A stretch of DNA of 11,311 nucleotides from Asterionellopsis glacialis. Its lineage: Eukaryota; Bacillariophyta; Plagiogrammaphyceae; Rhaphoneidales; Asterionellopsidaceae. Location of the stretch: NCBI GenBank assembly GCA_014885115.2, contig WKLE02002633.1, positions 1 to 11,311 of the forward strand, read 5' to 3'. The notes beneath the pieces are model-generated. The model was not told the DNA's origin. It was given only the letters and a program-made list of their open reading frames with translations, and did no database searches. Both the position numbers and the translations under genes were made by a program. How positions within the stretch are numbered: the stretch's first letter is position 1; the number at the start of each line of letters is the position of its first letter. Below are positions 9,181 through 11,311 of this stretch, piece by piece.

Positions 9181-9337
9181 TAGATGGATATATATATAGT
9201 AACAAAAATGTAAAGTATTGTATGCAATCATTTAACTTGCAATCACATATTTCCATTTTTTTAGATGGATATATAGTAAGAAAAATGTAAAGTATTGTAT
9301 GTAATCATTTAACTTGCAATCATGTATGTCCATTTCC
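9181..9337. repeat. two-copy tandem duplication, ~78 bp unit
   Basis: Unit 1 (9181-9261) and unit 2 (9262-about 9337) are close to identical: TAGATGGATATATA, AAAAATGTAAAGTATTGTAT, AATCATTTAACTTGCAATCA and TCCATTT are shared in order. The differences are a 4-base TA indel and a handful of substitutions. One aligned site is CA in unit 1 (9246-9247) and TG in unit 2 (9323-9324), indicating a CG in the common ancestor. This is the best preserved repeat in the block and so probably the youngest duplication. Confidence 0.93.
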
Positions 9338-9651
9338 CATTGATTGTCACATTACTGTATAGCCCATCCATACAATTATATTAAAATAATGATATAAAAA
9401 AAATATACATGCAAACTCAAGAAGAAAAATTGCACACACAAACTGCAGAAAGTAGTACAATTCTCTCTCTAGAGAGAACATTTATCTAGCTAGTTACTTC
9501 TAGTAGAAAGAAAGAGAGAAAGATAGCACAGCATCACTAAACAAACATCTTCTCAAGACAAATAACTCCAGATATTAGGAAACCCCATCAAAGCTGAAAC
9601 ATGCCACCTAAAGTAGTATTAGTTGCAGGGAAAAAATAAATAATCTGGTTT
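9338..9651. other. purine-rich non-coding stretch, no gene seen
   Basis: No frame of interest. The stretch contains a 14-base perfect palindrome (TCTCTCTAGAGAGA, near 9464-9477) and a purine run AGAAAGAAAGAGAGAAAGATAG near 9505-9526. Composition is AT-rich without CpG. No RNA gene or element boundary could be recognised. Confidence 0.5.
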
Positions 9652-10386
9652 ATGACTATGGGGTTGAGCTTTTCTTTGTTCTTGGATCTGTTTCAGATGT
9701 TGGTGTCATGTACAATTCTTGGTGCTGGTCCATCATTGAGGAAGCCAGGAGCATATATTGACAGCAACTGCAGCTTGGTAGAAAACCAATTCCAGCAAAC
9801 AGGTGTGCCTCTCAATAAGAGTTCCTACTTGTACTATACCTTTCCTACAGCAAATATTCAAATAAAACATCATTTTGGAGAGGAACCACTCATCATGGGT
9901 TCTAACACTCAATGTTTGGATTTTCTAAAGCCTGTACCAAACAAAGAGTGGCATGATTGTTAAATACTGGTACAAATCTTTTGTTCCGCCAACTTTTGTT
10001 GTTGAACTGTAAAATGCCTTCTGGAGGTAAGATTTTGCTCTGGTGGCAAGTTCCATGGGGCAAGCATAACTATCCACATTATTCTCAAAATAAAACAGCA
10101 GCGTCTTGTGAAGATTGAAATAGATTAGTGGTTGTCACAACCTGTGAACTTTATGAGTGGAGCAAAAGCATGTGTAAAAATTCATATGGTGTCAAATGGA
10201 AGCACACAAAAGAAGAATGTCCAAATCTTAACCATACAGAGTGAAATTAAATATATCTGCATGGGAAAAACAAGAACAGAAGAATTTGATGCATTTATGG
10301 AATTATTGGTATTAAATATATATGAACAAGTTTCTGTATACTCACATTATTGTAAGGGTAGTAGACTTAACTGTGTGCCCATGTGA
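9652..10386 (+). pseudogene. decayed coding-like stretch, unknown protein
   Basis: One plus-strand frame stays largely open for 245 codons, broken only by stops at 9961, 10003 and 10126 and closed at 10384. At the local base composition about 17 stops would be expected, so this looks like the remnant of a coding sequence. The first open part (103 residues) begins with a hydrophobic stretch (about residues 4-22) followed by GAGPSLRKPGAYIDSN; the last (84 residues) is mixed polar. I do not recognise a family. A competing frame at 10041-10230 is also partly open, so a frameshift is possible. It lies in the CpG-poor block and holds two of its six CpGs (9987, 10102). An old transposon open reading frame or captured gene is possible; neither is shown. 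Confidence 0.35.
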
Positions 10387-10480
10387 GAGAGTCAAAAAAG
10401 ATATGTACTTGTGGTGGAGGCAAACTAAAAAGTGAATTCCAATAAAGGGTTAGAAGTGCCAAAGATACCAAGGGACACAA

Positions 10481-10864
10481 AGGTCTGACACATATGGTCA
10501 AGGCATGAAATCAGTTTACTAGAAAAGTGAAACCAATAGAGGCCTTCCTCTTGAAGATTATTACATTACAAAAGAATCTTTGGATCAGGAGCTAATGGGT
10601 TTATTTGGATACAACACTGATCAACTAAAATTGAAAGACACCAATGGGGTATAGTCTTACAGTCAAAGTAGTTTGTAAGTTAATTTTAGAATTTTTCAAA
10701 AGCAGATTTACAAAGTACTATCAACAGATGTTCTTTACAAAAGGGTGAAACCCAGTAAAGCAAATAAGGCCCCTGCTCAGGGGTGCTGTAGGGCCTTTGA
10801 TCTATGAAAGTGTGTGTTTGGTGATGAAGCTGGTGCACAAGACAGAATACTAATGTCTATCTGT
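10481..10864 (+). pseudogene. second decayed coding-like stretch, unknown protein
   Basis: In one plus-strand frame the open segments 10523-10651 and 10679-10804 run 43 and 42 codons, with stops at 10520, 10652, 10676 and 10805, against about nine expected across the 128 codons. The first segment reads in a protein-like way (LPLEDYYITKESLDQELMGL), and the last part reads CVFGDEAGAQDRI after a TGA at 10805-10807 that could be a deaminated CGA. It lies about 100 bases after the 9652-10386 relic in a different frame, so both may derive from one interrupted gene or mobile element. No family recognised. Confidence 0.28.
10770..10797. repeat. GC-rich hairpin-forming sequence
   Basis: CCCCTG (10770-10775) and CAGGGG (10778-10783) are perfect complements around a 2-base gap. 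An alternative pairing joins AAGGCCC (about 10767-10773) with GGGCCTT (10791-10797). It stands out as a G+C-rich island in AT-rich DNA and overlaps the second coding-like relic. No function is assigned. Confidence 0.45.
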
Positions 10865-10882
10865 TAATAGTTGATGCATCTT

Positions 10883-10967
10883 CTTTGCTATTCTCATGGA
10901 GACCACCATGGGGTCAAAATCAAAAATCTGTTTTGGCAGTGCAGAACAAGCCATGAGAATAGCAAAG
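10883..10967. repeat. perfect 17 bp inverted repeat with 51-base spacer
   Basis: CTTTGCTATTCTCATGG at 10883-10899 is the exact reverse complement of CCATGAGAATAGCAAAG at 10951-10967. The 51-base spacer contains GACCACCATGGGG but no further extended pairing. A perfect 17 bp match at this distance is unlikely by chance in 11 kb. It could be a hairpin, the relic of a very short inverted-repeat element (about 85 bp in all), or a local inverted duplication. It lies just inside the point where CpGs return (10978). Confidence 0.8.
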
Positions 10968-11092
10968 TTGCCATGGTCGATTTCTTGTCATTGTTGACGG
11001 GGCTTTTCATCTCAAAATTCATAGTCCGTAATGCTGTATACACAACCATATATTATTTCTGGCTGAAATTTTTTTCTAGAAAAATTACGTAA

Positions 11093-11276
11093 CAAATATA
11101 AATTACACAGAGTCTCCCACTGTTTTTACTACTTATGTTTTTTTTAATGGTCTTCCCATATTTTTATATTGTTGCTACTCTTTCACCGACATGAGAAAGA
11201 GGACCCAGTACAACTGTACAGCACACAAAACAACTACACGTATACGACAGTATATTTGGACGTAAACAAGACAAAA
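11093..11276 (+). promoter_or_regulatory. possible promoter and 5' leader of a gene running off the window
   Basis: CpGs return here (near 11187, 11239 and 11260), and the last 80 bases (for example CACACAAAACAACTACAC) are A/C-rich like a eukaryotic leader. They resemble in texture the leader of the gene at 922. No clear TATA box at the right distance is seen; TATATTTGG near 11250 is weak. The call depends on the ATG at 11277 being a real start. Confidence 0.3.
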
Positions 11277-11311
11277 ATGTTAGTCGGCAGAGGGATCGGA
11301 GGACGAGGCCG
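11277..11311 (+). CDS. possible 5' end of a second gene, cut by the window end
   Basis: ATG at 11277, preceded by ACAAAA (a favourable A at -3), opens a frame reading MLVGRGIGGRG to the window end. The Gly/Arg content resembles RGG-type segments, but eleven residues cannot identify a protein. The opposite reading is also possible: on the minus strand a frame ending ASSSDPSAD with a TAA stop at 11280-11282 would be the C-terminus of a leftward gene. The A/C-rich stretch before the ATG favours the plus-strand start. Confidence 0.28.
   Translation, partial: MLVGRGIGGRG

Larger units (their letters stand above)
2982..10977. other. CpG-depleted, repeat-rich non-genic block (~8 kb)
   Basis: My hand scan finds six CpG dinucleotides in about 8 kb (near 7155, 8096, 8738, 9011, 9987 and 10102) and none from 2982 to 7154. 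Base composition (roughly one third G+C) would predict about two hundred or more. GpC is common throughout, so low G+C alone does not explain it. The flanks (1-2981 and 10978-11311) and the gene have ordinary CpG. The block contains tandem duplications and broken coding-like stretches but no intact gene. CpG loss of this kind is the known result of long-term cytosine methylation followed by deamination, typical of silenced transposons and repeats. I infer old methylated repeat DNA; no terminal repeats or target-site duplications bounding a single element were found. Confidence 0.85.

Noticed and set aside
10158..10220. Possible retrotransposon Gag zinc knuckle in the alternative frame (Cys...YG...HT...C)
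   Set aside because: The spacing visible (C-x9-H-x4-C) lacks the second cysteine of the CX2CX4HX4C knuckle, and no reverse transcriptase, integrase or long terminal repeat was found nearby.
2982..10977. A single intact LTR retrotransposon or DNA transposon spanning the block
   Set aside because: I found no long direct repeats at the edges, no terminal inverted repeats matching across the block, no target-site duplication and no recognisable transposase or polymerase motifs.
1..11311. tRNA genes, rRNA or CRISPR array
   Set aside because: No tRNA B-box-like sequence with flanking cloverleaf was seen, the CpG-free block cannot hold a normal GGTTCGA box, and the tandem repeats lack the short regular repeat/unique spacer layout of CRISPR.

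Overview
The window looks like nuclear DNA of a eukaryotic microbe, most plausibly a diatom or other stramenopile alga. Reasons: one intronless gene has a TATA-like box, an A-rich 5' UTR and an ATG context with G at +4; its protein ends in a long low-complexity Ser/Pro/Lys/Asp-rich tail; and there is no bacterial operon structure or ribosome binding site. No conserved marker fixes the taxon, so the assignment is tentative.

Layout. Positions 1-781 are non-coding with ordinary CpG content. A TATA-like element (782-788) and a CT-rich 5' UTR lead into the only well-supported gene, 922-2793 (+). It encodes a 623-residue protein with four predicted membrane helices in its first 260 residues and a ~360-residue disordered tail (poly-Lys, many Ser/Thr-Pro sites, acidic Asp/Ser patch). 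I do not recognise its family.

From about 2982 to 10977 lies an ~8 kb block that is almost without CpG: six by my hand count, and none at all over 2982-7154. Both flanks and the gene have ordinary CpG frequency. The block is AT-rich but has plenty of GpC, so the loss is specific to CpG. It holds three two-copy tandem duplications (5291-5453, 6656-6858, 9181-9337), a degenerate ~170 bp tandem array (8238-8745), a perfect 17 bp inverted repeat (10883-10967) and several decayed coding-like stretches: an elongase-like N-terminal fragment on the minus strand at 7081-7356, and relics at 9652-10386 and 10481-10864 on the plus strand. In three of the four repeats, at least one aligned site carries CA in one copy and TG in the other. 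That is the signature of a former CpG lost by deamination on opposite strands after duplication.

The simplest reading is old repetitive or transposon-derived DNA that was heavily CpG-methylated, sitting between two active genes. Past 11093 CpGs return, and an ATG at 11277 may begin a second plus-strand gene cut by the window end. I see no new multi-gene system. The notable signal is the compositional block and the mutational record in its repeats.
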